The notes beneath the pieces are model-generated. The model was not told the origin of the DNA, searched no databases, and saw nothing but the letters and a program-made list of their open reading frames with translations. A DNA stretch of 64,000 bases from Polyangiaceae bacterium (lineage in GTDB: Bacteria > Myxococcota_A > Polyangia > Polyangiales > Polyangiaceae): positions 744,001 through 808,000 of the forward strand of contig JADJXL010000015.1 in the NCBI GenBank assembly GCA_016715885.1, written 5' to 3'. This document shows, piece after piece, positions 16,997-24,849 of the stretch. The translations under genes were made by a program, and so were the position numbers. Within the stretch, counting starts at the first letter, position 1. Every line of letters begins with the position of its first letter.

Positions 16997-18046
16997 ATGA
17001 AGCCTTCCATGACGCCATTGTTGCTGGGTTTGGTTTGTCTCTCCATAGCGATGGGTTGTTCGGATGCTCCGCCGAATCCGCCTCCGGTCGAGACGCCTGC
17101 TTGGCAAGTGGTATTCGACGAAATGAAGCTCGACCGCGCGGTGCTGAGCGTTTGGGGCAGCGGTCCTTCGGATGTATTCGCCGTCGGCGGTCCACTTGGT
17201 AATGGTCAAGAATCGCTCGTGATTCATTACGATGGGGCATCGTGGACGGAGCTTCATCCGGGCGGTACGGAGACGTATTGGTGGGTGGGCGGCACGGGGC
17301 CGAGCGATGTGTGGATGGTCGGGGAAAAGGGGCGCATCACGCATTGGGACGGGAGTGCGTTCGTCGAGCACACGTCCGGAACGACGGCGACGTTATGGGG
17401 TGTTTGGGCGGCATCCGAAGCGGATGCTTGGGCCGTGGGAGGCACGCCCGAAGGTGGGACGAATCAACCGAACGACATCGTTTTGCATTGGAATGGTTCG
17501 TCATGGTCGCCCATTACGTTGCCGAACGACGTCGTGGGTCGCGCATTATACAAAGTGTGGGGCACGAGCTCGGATGATTTGTACGTCGTGGGGGAATTCG
17601 GAACGATATGGCATAAAAAGGGCGTCGACTGGTTTTTGGAATCCAATCCACCCATTGCGATGAGCACGCTCTTCACGGTGTCGGGTTCGAGCGGCTCGGA
17701 CGTGTATGCGGTGGGCAATTTCGATGTATTGCATTCCAATGGCACGACGTGGGAAAAGTTGGCAATCAATTTGACGGGTAGTGTCAATGGTGTTGCGTGC
17801 GCTTCTGCGGCCGAAGTTGCCATTGTGGGGTTTGGCGGGCTAAAACAGCGGTTTGCCCAGGGCACATGGGTCGACGATTTCTTGTCGGAGCCGCACGGTG
17901 ATTTGCACGCGGTGTGGGCGGATGGCCAGGGCGTGTATTGGGCCGTAGGGGGCAACTTCGTCACGCCGACGAACGTGGGTGCGCCGCGTAAAGGCATCGT
18001 GGCGCGGTATGGGGCGGGGCGCGTGTCGAGTGAATTGAAGCAGTGA
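16997..18046 (+). CDS. Beta-propeller-like lipoprotein
   Basis: A 349-residue lipoprotein (LVCLSIAMGC, Cys21) made of repeated blades with the pattern VWGSGPSDVFAVG, VGGTGPSDVWMVG, VWAASEADAWAVGG, VWGTSSDDLYVVGE and VSGSSGSDVYAVG, each followed by a HxDG.SW-type segment. Similar repeats are common in myxobacterial surface proteins and probably fold into a beta-propeller. Function is unknown; a binding role at the outer membrane is the best guess. Start chosen at the ATG at 16997, which places the signal peptide first. Confidence 0.78.
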   Translation: MKPSMTPLLLGLVCLSIAMGCSDAPPNPPPVETPAWQVVFDEMKLDRAVLSVWGSGPSDVFAVGGPLGNGQESLVIHYDGASWTELHPGGTETYWWVGGTGPSDVWMVGEKGRITHWDGSAFVEHTSGTTATLWGVWAASEADAWAVGGTPEGGTNQPNDIVLHWNGSSWSPITLPNDVVGRALYKVWGTSSDDLYVVGEFGTIWHKKGVDWFLESNPPIAMSTLFTVSGSSGSDVYAVGNFDVLHSNGTTWEKLAINLTGSVNGVACASAAEVAIVGFGGLKQRFAQGTWVDDFLSEPHGDLHAVWADGQGVYWAVGGNFVTPTNVGAPRKGIVARYGAGRVSSELKQ

Positions 18047-18071
18047 ACGTGGGTCGACGTTGCTCCGCGTG

Positions 18072-18425
18072 TTATTCGAATGTGTGCGACAACGACAAAG
18101 CGAGTGCGAGCCCCTTGTCGAGCATTCGACGCATCCGTGCAGGAATGCTGCCACAAAGCTCCGTTAAGAACTCCTTGTCGATGGTCATTACTTGGCAGAC
18201 GAGCGCCACGCTTGGGCGATCGAGACCCGTGTCACGTGGCTGAAGCACCACGTTACCGATGGCCTGCGCTCGCTTCATGTTGCTCGTGAGCGGCACAATC
18301 ATGACCGTTCGGAGAGCACTCGCCGTCAGTAGATCGTCCTGCACGATCAGCACCGGTCGCCTCATGCCTGGCTCCGAACCGCGAGGTTCGCCCAAGTCTG
18401 CCCACCAAACCTCACCCCGATGCAT
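18072..18425 (-). CDS. MazF/PemK-type toxin
   Basis: A sequence-specific endoribonuclease toxin of type II toxin-antitoxin systems. The 117-residue product begins HRGEVWWADLGEPRGSEPG, continues RRPVLIVQDDLLTASA and contains VMIVPLTSN, the three conserved MazF blocks with the catalytic Arg (in RRPVLIV) and Thr/Ser (PLTSN). Its ATG at 18425 shares one base with the antitoxin stop (TGATG), so translation is coupled and the antitoxin is made first. Upstream GTG codons in frame would overlap the antitoxin gene more. Confidence 0.93.
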   Translation of the reverse strand: MHRGEVWWADLGEPRGSEPGMRRPVLIVQDDLLTASALRTVMIVPLTSNMKRAQAIGNVVLQPRDTGLDRPSVALVCQVMTIDKEFLTELCGSIPARMRRMLDKGLALALSLSHTFE

Positions 18426-18679
18426 CACCACTCCACTGCAAGAAGCGCGCGTCGTGTTCCTTCGCGGCGAAAGCGATCCGTCGCTTCGCAGGCGTCCATT
18501 TCGCTGTCGTCCACAGCAAATGCGCGATTGTAGGACGCCGTCACTTCTTGACCCAGGTGTTCGTCGAGGAACGCGCTGGCAGCACGCGCAAGCAGCTCGC
18601 TCCGGGAAATACCCAGGTGCTTCGCACGCCGCTCGAGACGATGGAACAATTCATCCGGCAGTGAGATTGCGACCTTCAT
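18425..18679 (-). CDS. Ribbon-helix-helix antitoxin paired with MazF-like toxin
   Basis: An 84-residue antitoxin. MKVAISLPDELFHRLERR is a ribbon-helix-helix start: the beta strand that enters DNA and the first helix. KHLGISRSELLARAASAFLDEHL is the second helix. The acidic C-terminal half probably wraps the toxin. As usual for this class it should dimerise, neutralise the toxin and repress its own promoter, whose palindrome lies 9-24 bases upstream of the start codon. I use the ATG at 18679, not an upstream in-frame start at 18715, because the latter would sit on the predicted promoter. Confidence 0.88.
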   Translation of the reverse strand: MKVAISLPDELFHRLERRAKHLGISRSELLARAASAFLDEHLGQEVTASYNRAFAVDDSEMDACEATDRFRREGTRRALLAVEW

Positions 18680-18686
18680 GTCTCGA

Positions 18687-18715
18687 GTATGACTCCGGTC
18701 ATACCGAATTGTCAA
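18687..18715 (-). promoter_or_regulatory. Predicted promoter and operator of the MazEF-type pair
   Basis: On the minus strand, TTGACA (18715-18710) and TCATAC (18692-18687) are 17 bases apart. The palindrome TATGAC-N4-GTCATA (18688-18703) covers the -10 box and part of the spacer, the expected place for autorepression. The -10 box ends seven bases from the antitoxin ATG, so the mRNA is predicted to be leaderless. Confidence 0.68.
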
Positions 18716-18763
18716 GCCGTGATTTCCTGGAGTCGCGCGACATTCAACCGATCGCTCGACGCT

Positions 18764-20692
18764 CTACCCGCCAATCGCCCTTGCCAAAGCCCGCCGTGCG
18801 GCATTCGTATGCGCAGGCGTGAACGTGCAAAAGACGACGAGCTCCACCGATGTCTTCTTGGCGAGAAAATCGAGCGTCGCCTTGGCCGCAATGGACGCTG
18901 CTTCATCGAGCGGAAATCGTTTTGTACCCGTCGAGATGCTCGGAAATGCAATCGTTCGTAATTCCGCCTTGGCGGCGAGCGCAAGGCTATTGGCATAACA
19001 AGCGGCGAGCTTGAACCGCTCGACCGTCGATCCTCCGGTCCATACCGGTCCCACCGTGTGAATCACATGCTTGGCCATGAGCGAATGCCCTTTGGTCATT
19101 TTCGCTTCCCCCATGTGGCAACCACCCAGCCCGCGGCATTCTGCCAAAAGTCCCGACCCTGCCGCTCGATGAACGTCACCGTCGAGCCCGGCTCCACCAA
19201 GCAGTGAGGGGTCGGCAGCGTTGACGAGGGCATCGACACCAAGCGTGAGGATGTCGCCCTCGTAAATCCAAATGCGCTGCGCAGGTGGCGTCGTATCGAA
19301 ACGTATCGAAACGGGCGGCGATTCCTTGTCGAAGAGCTCGTCGAAGAGTTGCGACAAGCGTTGCGTATTTTGCATGGGCCTTCGATTGGCGGCAACCCAT
19401 GCTTCTGAAATACGTTTGCCTCCGCTCGGCGTTGGTTCGAGCACCACCTCGTACATGGGCGTGCCCGCAGGACTACGATAAAAGTAAACGCGATTGTTTT
19501 CTGCGAAGACGAACCATGGGTCGTCGGCCGTTCGCGGTAGGATGCCCGCTTCGATTCGTGCGACCATGGCTGCGTCGAACGTCCGCGCGACCAGCATGGG
19601 CGCCCTTTCTCGAGGAAAAGGCAGCGTCTTCATGTCACCGCGTCGCGCAATGAAGAGCGCCGGCATTGCCGCGGGTGGATTGTCGATCACCGTCGAATCC
19701 ATGGAAAACGGAGCATCGCCCGATGTATCTGCAGGGTTGATGAAAACATGTTGCAGAGGCTTCATGATCGCCGTCGGAACGTCGCTTGCTGGCTCCGGTT
19801 TGGGCGGCCACGACGTGTAGGATTGTCGTCTCGGTGGAGGTGCGATCTTCATGAGCGCCTCGGCCATCTCCATGGCGGACGCAAAACGATCCTCGCGGCG
19901 TTTGGCGAGTGCTTTCAACATCCAGTCGTCAATGGCCTTGGGCAAATCCGGTTTGATTTCGCTGGGTGGTGTAAACGGATATTCGGTAATGGCCGTCGCC
20001 AGGGTGAATATCGTCGGGCCATCAAAAGGTCGCGTTCCCGTCATTGCTTCGTATGCAACGATGCCCAGAGACCACAAATCGGAGCGATGATCGACCTCTT
20101 TCGGATTCAAGTATTGCTCGGGGCTCATGTATGCGGGAGTTCCGATCATGAGCCCGGTGGTCGTTTTCGTCGGCGGCGAGTCCATTTGTTTGGCAATGCC
20201 GAAATCGACGATCATGATGAAGGGTCGGCCCGCGTTGTCGACGATGAATAGATTTGCAGGCTTGACGTCGCGATGCACGATTCCCTCGGCGTGTGCGGCG
20301 ACGAGCCCATCGGCGGTTTGGCCAATCAAATCGGCCACTTCCTCCGCCGGCAACGCTCCACAACGTTTGATGCAGGCACCGAGCGTCTCGCCCTTGAGCA
20401 ACTCCATCACGATGTAGGGTTCATCGCCAGTCGTCACACCATAATCGAATACTTTCGTGACGTGTGGATTGCTTATGCGAGCTGCGCGTTGCGCTTCCTC
20501 TTTGAAGCGAGCTACCGACTTCTCACTGTCGGCGTATTCGCGCACCAACTTCTTGACCGCGTAGAATGACCCGAGCTTCAGGTTCTCGGCCTTCCATACT
20601 GTACCCATCGCGCCTTCGCCGATCTGGCGTACGAGTTTGAGCGTCGGTGTAACGAGTTGTCCGATGGTCATCGTAGATGAATCCAGCGGCAT
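18764..20692 (-). CDS. Ser/Thr protein kinase fused to a C-terminal macro domain
   Basis: A 642-residue fusion. Residues about 18-285 are a complete Hank-type kinase: GEGAMGTVWKAE loop, AVKKL lysine, HRDVKPANL catalytic loop, DFGIAK and TPAYMSPEQ. A Pro-rich linker (290-370) follows, then a segment containing WFVFAENNRVYFYRS (about 405). Residues about 472-642 are a macro domain of the MacroD type: YEGDILTLGVDALVNAAD, GGAGLDGDVHRAAG, GGCHMGEAKMTKG and FPSISTGTKRFPLDEAA. Macro domains bind or remove ADP-ribose, or bind ADP-ribose-like metabolites. No transmembrane helix is seen, so it should be cytoplasmic. It is divergent, 70 bases away, from the RelE-type toxin-antitoxin operon. Which domain regulates the other is unknown. 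Confidence 0.92.
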   Translation of the reverse strand: MPLDSSTMTIGQLVTPTLKLVRQIGEGAMGTVWKAENLKLGSFYAVKKLVREYADSEKSVARFKEEAQRAARISNPHVTKVFDYGVTTGDEPYIVMELLKGETLGACIKRCGALPAEEVADLIGQTADGLVAAHAEGIVHRDVKPANLFIVDNAGRPFIMIVDFGIAKQMDSPPTKTTTGLMIGTPAYMSPEQYLNPKEVDHRSDLWSLGIVAYEAMTGTRPFDGPTIFTLATAITEYPFTPPSEIKPDLPKAIDDWMLKALAKRREDRFASAMEMAEALMKIAPPPRRQSYTSWPPKPEPASDVPTAIMKPLQHVFINPADTSGDAPFSMDSTVIDNPPAAMPALFIARRGDMKTLPFPRERAPMLVARTFDAAMVARIEAGILPRTADDPWFVFAENNRVYFYRSPAGTPMYEVVLEPTPSGGKRISEAWVAANRRPMQNTQRLSQLFDELFDKESPPVSIRFDTTPPAQRIWIYEGDILTLGVDALVNAADPSLLGGAGLDGDVHRAAGSGLLAECRGLGGCHMGEAKMTKGHSLMAKHVIHTVGPVWTGGSTVERFKLAACYANSLALAAKAELRTIAFPSISTGTKRFPLDEAASIAAKATLDFLAKKTSVELVVFCTFTPAHTNAARRALARAIGG

Positions 20693-20750
20693 CCTACTTC
20701 ACTTGCCGTTCGGTTAGACAAGATTTTCTTCCGCTCGACGGTGATGGTGC

Positions 20751-20756
20751 TACGAT
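20751..20756 (+). promoter_or_regulatory. Predicted -10 box of the RelE-type operon
   Basis: TACGAT ends six bases before the antitoxin ATG at 20763, so transcription is expected to start at or next to the start codon. No good -35 hexamer lies 16-18 bases upstream. Confidence 0.4.
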
Positions 20757-20762
20757 GCGCGC

Positions 20763-20984
20763 ATGAGCCACGCCGACGTCGCCAGAATACTCGCACTGTC
20801 CGTCGAAGAACGCCTGCGCTTGATCGAGCTCATCTGGGAAAGTCTCAACGCGAATTCCGCAGAGATACCCTTGAGTGATGCGCATCTCGAAATTCTCGCC
20901 GAACGTATGGCCGAGCACGAACGGGATCCCGATGATGTCATTACCCATGAAGAACTGCTTACCATGGTGCGTCGTCGACGATGA
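20763..20984 (+). CDS. Addiction module antitoxin
   Basis: A 73-residue protein of the putative addiction module component family: ARILALSVEERLRLIELIWESL, then PLSDAHLEILAERMAEHERDPDDVI, ending in an arginine cluster. These proteins are antitoxins that pair with RelE/ParE toxins and bind them through a C-terminal segment. The ATGA overlap with the toxin gene at 20981 couples translation. The gene is divergent from the kinase-macro gene. Confidence 0.9.
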   Translation: MSHADVARILALSVEERLRLIELIWESLNANSAEIPLSDAHLEILAERMAEHERDPDDVITHEELLTMVRRRR

Positions 20985-21283
20985 CTCTCGTTTATCGAAA
21001 ACGTGTAGGTGACGAAGTAAGCGCAATTTACGAATGGTACGAAAGTCAACGTCAGGGACTTGGTGAAGAATTCATTGCAGACTTCGATGCTGTCGTTGCC
21101 ATGATTGTGGAATTTCCACAATCATTTACTCGCGTCAACGAGAAGGTTCGACGTGCGAATTTTAAACGATTTCCCTACAGTGTGTTTTACCAAGTAGAAT
21201 CAAAGCGAATCGTCGTGCTTTCCGTTATTCATCAATCGCGCGATTCGCACATTTGGCCGCTCCCGCGCAAGCGTACTCGATAG
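20981..21283 (+). CDS. RelE/ParE-family toxin
   Basis: A 100-residue toxin of the RelE/ParE fold. The N-terminal part reads VGDEVSAIYEWYESQRQGLGEEF and the C-terminal part KRFPYSVFYQVESKRIVVLSVIHQSRD, with the usual hydrophobic strands and basic residues. In this family the target is either mRNA at the ribosome (RelE) or DNA gyrase (ParE); the sequence does not decide between them. The 3' end lies 14 bases before the gamma-glutamyltransferase start. Confidence 0.9.
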   Translation: MTLVYRKRVGDEVSAIYEWYESQRQGLGEEFIADFDAVVAMIVEFPQSFTRVNEKVRRANFKRFPYSVFYQVESKRIVVLSVIHQSRDSHIWPLPRKRTR

Positions 21284-21297
21284 CCTTCCGCCAACGC

Positions 21298-23154
21298 ATG
21301 CTTCTCCGTCGCTTTTCCACCTGTTTCCTCCTCGCATTGTGCACCTGCGCTGCGCCAAAACCGTCACGCGTCGACGAGATTGCACCAGCACCCACGGTCT
21401 CTGCCAACCCCGCAGCGCCTGAATCCGCATCTGCGTCTGCGTCCGCCGCTCCGCCGCCTCCACCAAGCGTCGATGCGTATCCGGATCCGCCACCACCGAA
21501 TCCGCCCATTACACTTGCTACCGGCGGAAAACGCGCGATACGCGGCGAAGCTGGGCTCGTCACCACCGTCGAAGCAAACGCGACGCGCATCGGTGCCGAT
21601 GTTTTGCGACGCGGCGGCAACGCGATCGATGCAGCCGTCGCCGTCGCATACGCTCTTGCGGTCACGCATCCGAGCGCTGGGAACATTGGCGGCGGCGGGC
21701 TTTTGCTCGTACGGCTCGCAAACGGCGAAGCGCATGTCGTCGATTTTCGCGAGACTGCACCGGCGCTCGGAGCGACCACCGAAAAGGTCCTCGCAATGCT
21801 CGACCGCGATGGTGGCATAGGCCTGCGTTCGGCCGGAGTTCCAGGGACCGTGGCGGGTTTGTCGTTGGCACTCGAACGATTCGGTACGATGAAATTGGCC
21901 GATCTCGTGGCGCCTGCGATTGGTCTTGCGCAAAAAGGTTTCAAGCTGGGCTCGAGACAGGCGCTCACGGTGGCGTGGAATTGGGAGAAACTGAAACACG
22001 ATCCGGCGGCTCGAGTCATATGGGGGCGCGGAAAAAAACCGCTCGGTGAAGGTGAAATCGTGCGCCAAAAAGATTTGGCCCGCACATTGTCGCTCATTGC
22101 TGAACAAGGTCCAAAAGCGTTTTACGAAGGAAGCATTGCGCAAACGATCGATGCGGCCATGCAAAAAGGTGGCGGATACATCGCGGCGAAAGACCTGGCC
22201 GATTACCGCGCCAAACTTCGCAAACCGCTGCGGTTTTCTTACCGCGGTTTTACCGTGGACACGGCTCCACCTCCGTCGATGGGAGGCATTGCATTCGCGC
22301 TCATCATGCGCACGCTCGAGCGAACGCGCGCGCACGAACATTCACCGGGGTCGGCGGATTCCATTCATTTGTTCGTCGAAGCATCCAGGCGCGCTTACGC
22401 CGAAAGACGCCTCGTGGGCGTCGATCCCGAATTTGGCCCGGCGGATCTCGAAAGTCGGCTGGCCGCATTTCTTTCGGGCGCGCACCTGGCCTCGAGAAAA
22501 CCAGCCATCGATCCCGCTCACGCAACGCCTTCGGCGGATATTGCCGTGGCCGCCGAGGAAAGTCGAGAATCGCCGGAAACGACGCACTTTTCCATCGTCG
22601 ATGCAAAAGGTAATGCGGTTTCTTGCACCTATACATTGTCTGCCGGTTTTGGATCGAAGGTGGTCATTCCCAAAACGGGCATTTTGCTCGGCAATGCACT
22701 CGGTGGTTTTTCCAAGGACGGTGTCAATGTCGTCGCGCCGGGTAAGCGTATGGCCACGTCCATGACACCCACGGTCGTCACCCAGAATGGTCGCCTCGTC
22801 CTGGTGCTCGGTTCACCTGGCGGCGATACCATTCCGAATACGGTCGCACAGGTCATGCGAAACCTGGTCGATTGGGGCATGACCATCGACGAGGCCATTG
22901 GCGCGGGGCGCGTGCATCACCAATTCATGCCGGACAAACTTCGTATCGAAAAGCAGCGCTCGCTCCCGAAAAGCGTTCTCGCTGAATTGGTCAAACGTGG
23001 ACACACCATCGAACCGAGCGGGTTGACACAGGGAGATGCCAACGATATCCTGGTCGATGCAGCGACGGGCATTGCGTATGGGTATGCCGATCCGCGAGAA
23101 GGGGGCGCTGCGGAAGGCATCCAAAAATCGGAAATGGCAAGAGCCGGTAATTAG
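21298..23154 (+). CDS. ggt: Gamma-glutamyltransferase
   Basis: An extracytoplasmic enzyme of glutathione catabolism; it also hydrolyses or transfers gamma-glutamyl groups. The start at 21298 gives an N-terminal signal with possible lipobox (CFLLALCTC) followed by a Pro/Ala-rich linker. The proenzyme self-cleaves before the nucleophilic Thr in PETTHFSIVDAKGNAVS (about residue 427). The Gly-rich GSPGGDTIPN motif and KRMATSMTPT segment, which line the active site in this family, are also present. The 3' end overlaps the universal stress gene by four bases on the opposite strand. Its neighbour upstream is a toxin-antitoxin pair, with no evident link. Confidence 0.93.
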   Translation: MLLRRFSTCFLLALCTCAAPKPSRVDEIAPAPTVSANPAAPESASASASAAPPPPPSVDAYPDPPPPNPPITLATGGKRAIRGEAGLVTTVEANATRIGADVLRRGGNAIDAAVAVAYALAVTHPSAGNIGGGGLLLVRLANGEAHVVDFRETAPALGATTEKVLAMLDRDGGIGLRSAGVPGTVAGLSLALERFGTMKLADLVAPAIGLAQKGFKLGSRQALTVAWNWEKLKHDPAARVIWGRGKKPLGEGEIVRQKDLARTLSLIAEQGPKAFYEGSIAQTIDAAMQKGGGYIAAKDLADYRAKLRKPLRFSYRGFTVDTAPPPSMGGIAFALIMRTLERTRAHEHSPGSADSIHLFVEASRRAYAERRLVGVDPEFGPADLESRLAAFLSGAHLASRKPAIDPAHATPSADIAVAAEESRESPETTHFSIVDAKGNAVSCTYTLSAGFGSKVVIPKTGILLGNALGGFSKDGVNVVAPGKRMATSMTPTVVTQNGRLVLVLGSPGGDTIPNTVAQVMRNLVDWGMTIDEAIGAGRVHHQFMPDKLRIEKQRSLPKSVLAELVKRGHTIEPSGLTQGDANDILVDAATGIAYGYADPREGGAAEGIQKSEMARAGN

Positions 23155-23741
23155 CGCAATGAGCGCGGGACGTATTCGTCCACGCCTGGGTCGGTTTCAT
23201 CCCGCTTTTGCCGCACGATGACCACGGGGCATGGCGCATTTCGTGCAATACGGTCCGCCAAGGGCCCTCCAAACCAGCGCTCGAGGCGGGTGGGCGGGTG
23301 ACCTGCCACCACGATGAGGTCGGCATCGATTTCCGATGCGAGCTGCACAATGGCTTTGTCGGGCCGCCCGTCGCGATAATGCATTGCCATGAGGCGTGCC
23401 TCGCCGCCCGCGGAACGATGTTCGAGGATCTTGAGCGGGGGTGGGGACGTCGGCCGGTCTTCGGCTCGCATAGTCGAAACGCGCGGCGTTGCCACGTCTT
23501 TGATTCCCGGCGAAAGACCCCGAGCGCCGATCACCACGGCGTGAATTTCAGTTTCCCCACCGCGCAAATCGGCCAAGTCAAAAGCAAAACGCCACGCACG
23601 CCCGCCTGGCTCCGAAAGATCGAGCGCAACGAGGACGATATAGGGCGTGGAACGTTTTTTGATTTCGGGTTCGCGCGAGACGCTTGAGTGAGTCGTGGCA
23701 GCCGGGTCGGGCTCTACCATGAACGGAGCGGGTGCGACCAT
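23151..23741 (-). CDS. Universal stress protein
   Basis: A 196-residue protein with a UspA domain (about residues 30-180). The core strand PYIVLVALDLSEPGG, the DLIVVAGHPPTRLERW segment and the loop GGPLADRIARNAPCPVVIVR correspond to the ATP-binding type of Usp (G-2X-G-9X-G variant). The N-terminal 30 residues are a Pro/Ser-rich extension not part of the fold. Usp proteins respond to starvation, oxidants or metabolic stress; the specific role here is unknown. Convergent with gamma-glutamyltransferase. Confidence 0.88.
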   Translation of the reverse strand: MVAPAPFMVEPDPAATTHSSVSREPEIKKRSTPYIVLVALDLSEPGGRAWRFAFDLADLRGGETEIHAVVIGARGLSPGIKDVATPRVSTMRAEDRPTSPPPLKILEHRSAGGEARLMAMHYRDGRPDKAIVQLASEIDADLIVVAGHPPTRLERWFGGPLADRIARNAPCPVVIVRQKRDETDPGVDEYVPRSLR

Positions 23742-23889
23742 TATCTTCCAATGTTTCGATCGCGTCGCGCGGCCGCAAGGTCTAAAAAACGATTCGGTTG
23801 CCGATTGTTGGATTCGGGAAAATGCCGAGCGCTCGTCCGAATTCAGCCGTTAGGGGCGAACGAGCAAGCAGACTCGATCGATGCCAATA

Positions 23890-24849
23890 TCAGAATTGGC
23901 CTTGCACCATGACCGAACCGGGACCGATGAATACGGACGGTGGCGGAACATCGAATACTTGCGAGGTTTGTTTTGGTACTTTCTTCGCGCCCTTGACGGC
24001 CATGATGATGCCGCCCGTCGTCATGCCAGCGCCAAGCAAGAAGACCGCAGCGCCAGGTCCGAAGCCGCCGAAGGCCCCCACGGGGAGGCTGCAAAGGGTC
24101 GTGATTCCGCCGACGGAGGACAGGACGATTCCACCTGCCATCAACCCCTTGCTCTTGCGAACCATGACGGGTTTCGTGTCGGAACCATTTTGCATGATAA
24201 TGGTGTTTCCGGACGAACCATTCCCTGCATCCGGCGGGGCGGCGGGAATACCGGTTGCATCGATCGTCACCTCGTCGGACGCTTTTTCTTTTACGTCGAC
24301 CTTTTTTTCGCGAAGCACCGATGTTCCGCGGCGCAGAGTAACGACGTGAGCTCCAGGATCGACGGGGAGGGGGACGCCGAACATGGCCGATTCGAGCATC
24401 AGGTCGTCCCGGTATACCGCGAGTCCCTGGACGGGTCCCGTTACTTTGACCGTCAACTTGGGTACGCGGGGATCGAGCTCTTTTTGGCGACGTATCGCGA
24501 GGTCCATGCGGGGTTTGTCGTTTTCGCGTTTTGCTTGATCGCGAGCTTCACCCCATTCCGCCCACGCACGCGCGAGCTTGCCTTCTTTTTCATAACAATC
24601 GGCCAGATTCAGCTTGGTGCCCGTGGCTGGATCGAGCTTGTAACTCGCCGCGAATTTGGGACAAGCTTCGGCATACTTTTTTTGATCCATCAACGTCTTA
24701 CCCGCTTGAAACAATGCCTCAGCGGTAGCGTCGTCAGCCATTGCGGGTCTCGTGGTGGTGGACATCACCGCGCCGGCAATGGCAACTGAGAGCATTGGCG
24801 CCCAAAATCGTCGCGTGGATTTACTTGCGGCCAGACATGAGGTCGTCAT
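23890..24849 (-). CDS. Exported TPR-containing protein with PEGA-like domain
   Basis: I start it at the ATG at 24849, giving 319 residues. A signal peptide (APMLSVAIAGAVMSTTTRPAMA) precedes two or three TPR-type helices (AEALFQAGKTLMDQKKYAEA, KFAASYKLDPATGTKLNLA, GKLARAWAEWGEARDQAKRE). A beta domain follows whose VPLPVDPGAHVVTLRRG segment resembles the PEGA motif seen after Ser/Thr kinases in myxobacteria. Two hydrophobic helices occur near residues 235-280. It overlaps the end of the kinase gene by 29 bases, so it is probably made with the kinase and may act with it at the cell envelope. The specific role is unknown. Confidence 0.75.
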   Translation of the reverse strand: MTTSCLAASKSTRRFWAPMLSVAIAGAVMSTTTRPAMADDATAEALFQAGKTLMDQKKYAEACPKFAASYKLDPATGTKLNLADCYEKEGKLARAWAEWGEARDQAKRENDKPRMDLAIRRQKELDPRVPKLTVKVTGPVQGLAVYRDDLMLESAMFGVPLPVDPGAHVVTLRRGTSVLREKKVDVKEKASDEVTIDATGIPAAPPDAGNGSSGNTIIMQNGSDTKPVMVRKSKGLMAGGIVLSSVGGITTLCSLPVGAFGGFGPGAAVFLLGAGMTTGGIIMAVKGAKKVPKQTSQVFDVPPPSVFIGPGSVMVQGQF

